From the NCBI GenBank assembly GCA_964429695.1, contig CAYSCS010000105.1, positions 1 to 7,602 on the forward strand: a stretch of DNA of 7,602 bases, written 5' to 3'. The position numbers and the translations under genes were made by a program. Positions 6,192 to 7,602 of the stretch are shown here, piece by piece (position 1 is the first letter of the stretch; the number at the start of each line of letters is the position of its first letter). The notes beneath the pieces are model-generated. The model had not been told where the DNA came from, did no database searches, and saw nothing but the letters and a program-made list of their open reading frames with translations. This DNA is from CAYSCS01 sp964429695 (GTDB lineage: Bacteria; Acidobacteriota; Aminicenantia; Aminicenantales; Aminicenantaceae).

Positions 6192-7356
6192 ATGAGGATT
6201 CAGCTTCATAAGCGGTTATCTCAAAGTTTTGTTGAAGAAGCGCTTGAGGCTTTTAATGAACACCGCCTGAACGGAGAGAAGCTAGGTGAGCTTTTAGCAA
6301 TAAAGAGGGACAGACTCACCTCTTTATGGTCGCAGGGAGAGTTGGTTTCATCGGTTAGCTGAGCAAGAAGAAAGATGGTTCTATCAGGAGCTTGATTTTA
6401 TTCGACGTCGGGCGCGATTCTTTAGGGAGAGATTTAACTTTGCGGTCTTAGCTGAGGAAGAAGAGAAGAGTTTTAGTCATCCGTTTCAACGCTCTACGAT
6501 TCGTCGCTTTGCTTTAAGGCATGGGTATTATCAGGGACGGCCTGAGGAGAAGAAGAAGGTCTTTGTGCGCTTTGAGACACCTCGCCTAGGTTTTCTTTTC
6601 GAGCACGACTGCTCGATGCACTGCTGGATGCCGGTGCTTTAAGGCTATCAATATCTCATTTTGACCAAAGACGATTATTCCAGAGTTTTCGTTGCGGCCC
6701 AACTATTTTTAAGAAAGAGACAAGTTATGGACATCTTCAGGTAGCCAGGAATGCCGTAGAGCATTATGGCTGGCCCCAGGCCTATTATGTTGACCAGCAT
6801 AAAATTTTTCGCTTCGTTGAACACCAAGGAATCCATGTCCAGTATCGCCTTGGACTTGATGAGGTAGATAGCCAATTTAAGAGAGCTTTGAGGATGTTAG
6901 AGATCTGACTTATCTATGCTGCTCTTGATTCTCCTGAGGCCACGGGTAAAGTTTAGAGGATTTTTGATTACTTCCAGCCTCGGGTGCCTTATCTTTGCGA
7001 ACGGTATAGGGTTATAAGCCTTAAAGAGGCTCAGAGAAGATAGGGGATGAAGTCTTTAATTACTCCAACACGGAGAGGGTTCATCTGGGGACAGAGGAGA
7101 TTCCCGAGAAGCGCTGGAATGAGGCCGTTAAGGCTGGCAAATGGAGATTAAGGCCTTTAGCCCCAGATACTAACCTGGATTTAGTCTTTTCCCTCCATTA
7201 TCCTAGAACAGTCAAAAAAGATGGCACCTTTAGCTTCCTGGGAAATATTTACAAACTAAAGCACCTGGGAGGAACCAGAGTTACAGTGGCTTTCATCCCA
7301 AAGAAAAAATCCTGGTATTAAAAGATGGACAGAAAGTAGCCGATTTTCTAATCTAA
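6192..7356 (+). pseudogene. broken DDE transposase (integrase-core type)
   Basis: Piecing frames together gives about 385 residues of a retroviral-integrase-fold transposase that would have cut and joined the IS ends. It starts MRIQLHKRLSQSF with a helical N-terminal region. Frame breaks fall near 6315-6335, 6700-6718, 7035-7055 and at a six-A run (7304-7309). In-frame stops are TAA 6640, TGA 6906 and TAG 6954; a further stop, TAG 7041, sits beside the third frame break. The first uncorrected product would end at 6362 after 56 codons. Predicted catalytic residues are Asp (6607-6609, in EHDCS), Asp (6792-6794, in YYVDQH) and the Glu expected in SPEATGKVERIF, whose codon is now TAG (6954-6956). 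The C-terminal part (ERVHLGTEEIPEKRW) matches the usual YNxxRxHxxT-type tail of this group. The spacing of about 54 residues between the second Asp and the Glu position exceeds the 35 typical of IS3/IS481. Confidence 0.85.
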
Positions 7357-7359
7357 ATT

Positions 7360-7398
7360 TTTCCCTTAATGTCTATTTTTGATTATTACGGAACACAA
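7360..7398 (-). repeat. right terminal inverted repeat
   Basis: Read on the minus strand it begins TTGTGTTCCGTAATAATC, continues AAAAATAGACATTAAGGG and ends in AAA. It matches the left end with four mismatches in the outer 28 bp. The transposase reading frame ends at 7356, four bases before the repeat, as is common for compact IS elements. Confidence 0.8.
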
Positions 7399-7602
7399 CC
7401 CACCCTATCCCAAAATTGCCGTTAGAGATTTTTAGAGCCCCCCATTTTGCGGTCAGAGAGAAACAATCTACGGAGATTGTGCTCTTAAGGTCAACGCACA
7501 GCCCCATCTCATTATCTTCGGTTCAGTTTCACCGCTCTGATTGTATTTTTGAAAAGACCTCCCCTTTGCTTTAAGGTCATCGTTGTTCTAATGAAACAGA
7601 AG
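7399..7602. other. gene-free right flank
   Basis: No coding region is supportable. The longest start-to-stop frame I read on the minus strand is 22 codons with no motif. A small hairpin, ACAATCT (7463-7469) / AGATTGT (7474-7480) around ACGG, is perfect over 7 bp but lacks a good T tract on either strand, so I do not call it a terminator. Confidence 0.6.

Larger units (their letters stand above)
6100..7398 (+). mobile_element. decayed insertion sequence, about 1.3 kb
   Basis: A single broken DDE transposase gene is framed by imperfect terminal inverted repeats. The outer 28 bp match at 24 of 28 positions (6100-6127 against 7371-7398), and the inner segment at 19 of 21 (6129-6149 against 7360-7380). 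The ends read TTGTGTT outward on the left and AACACAA on the right. Size, one-gene layout and the transposase pattern fit an IS481/ISNCY-like retroviral-integrase-fold element, but I cannot name the family. I find no convincing target-site duplication beside it. With several stops and frameshifts it is a fossil and cannot move by itself. Confidence 0.82.

Noticed and set aside
6675..6875. 66-codon minus-strand frame in the IS
   Set aside because: It is antisense to recognisable transposase sequence, so it is a shadow.
6085..7412. Target-site duplication flanking the IS
   Set aside because: The bases just outside the inverted repeats (ending CATACAA on the left, CCCACCC on the right) do not match in any short register I tried.
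1..7602. CRISPR array, tRNA, riboswitch or defence genes
   Set aside because: I saw no regularly spaced repeats, no cloverleaf, no recognisable riboswitch core and no defence-type domains on either strand.

Overview
This 7.6-kb window looks like chromosome from an uncultured Gram-negative bacterium. The main clue is a large outer-membrane TonB-dependent receptor with an N-terminal carboxypeptidase-regulatory-like domain. That Oar-like architecture is strongly expanded in Acidobacteriota and in Candidatus Aminicenantes-type lineages. AT-rich intergenic DNA and clear sigma70-type promoters fit such a genome, but the taxonomic call is inference only.

Layout. Positions 1-338 hold no gene I can support. 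A strong intrinsic terminator (339-369) closes the minus-strand receptor gene (396-3062, 888 aa). A 311-bp intergenic region (3063-3373) carries two divergent promoters with back-to-back -35 boxes. The leftward promoter serves the receptor and has an 18-bp perfect palindrome over its -10 box. The rightward promoter serves a two-gene operon. That operon encodes a class-III PLP enzyme of the glutamate-1-semialdehyde-aminomutase-like branch (3374-4777) and, 22 bp later, an NAD(P)-dependent dehydrogenase of the 2,4-diaminopentanoate dehydrogenase (Ord) type (4800-5804). Together they suggest an amino-group shift or transfer followed by reductive or oxidative handling of the amine, on an unknown substrate. 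Neither the usual ornithine-fermentation partners nor haem-synthesis partners are in the window.

About 300 bp of non-coding DNA with a nested inverted repeat follows. Then comes a decayed insertion sequence (about 6100-7398, 1.3 kb). Its roughly 39-bp terminal inverted repeats can still be aligned; the left one carries an 11-bp internal tandem duplication. Its DDE transposase is broken by at least four frameshifts and several in-frame stops, one exactly at the predicted catalytic glutamate. A 9-bp-stem hairpin sits just before the transposase start. The last 204 bp hold no recognisable gene.

The strongest candidates for something undescribed are the aminomutase-like/Ord-like enzyme pair and the fossil IS with its unusual left end. 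I did not find a defence system, CRISPR array, RNA gene or intact mobile element.
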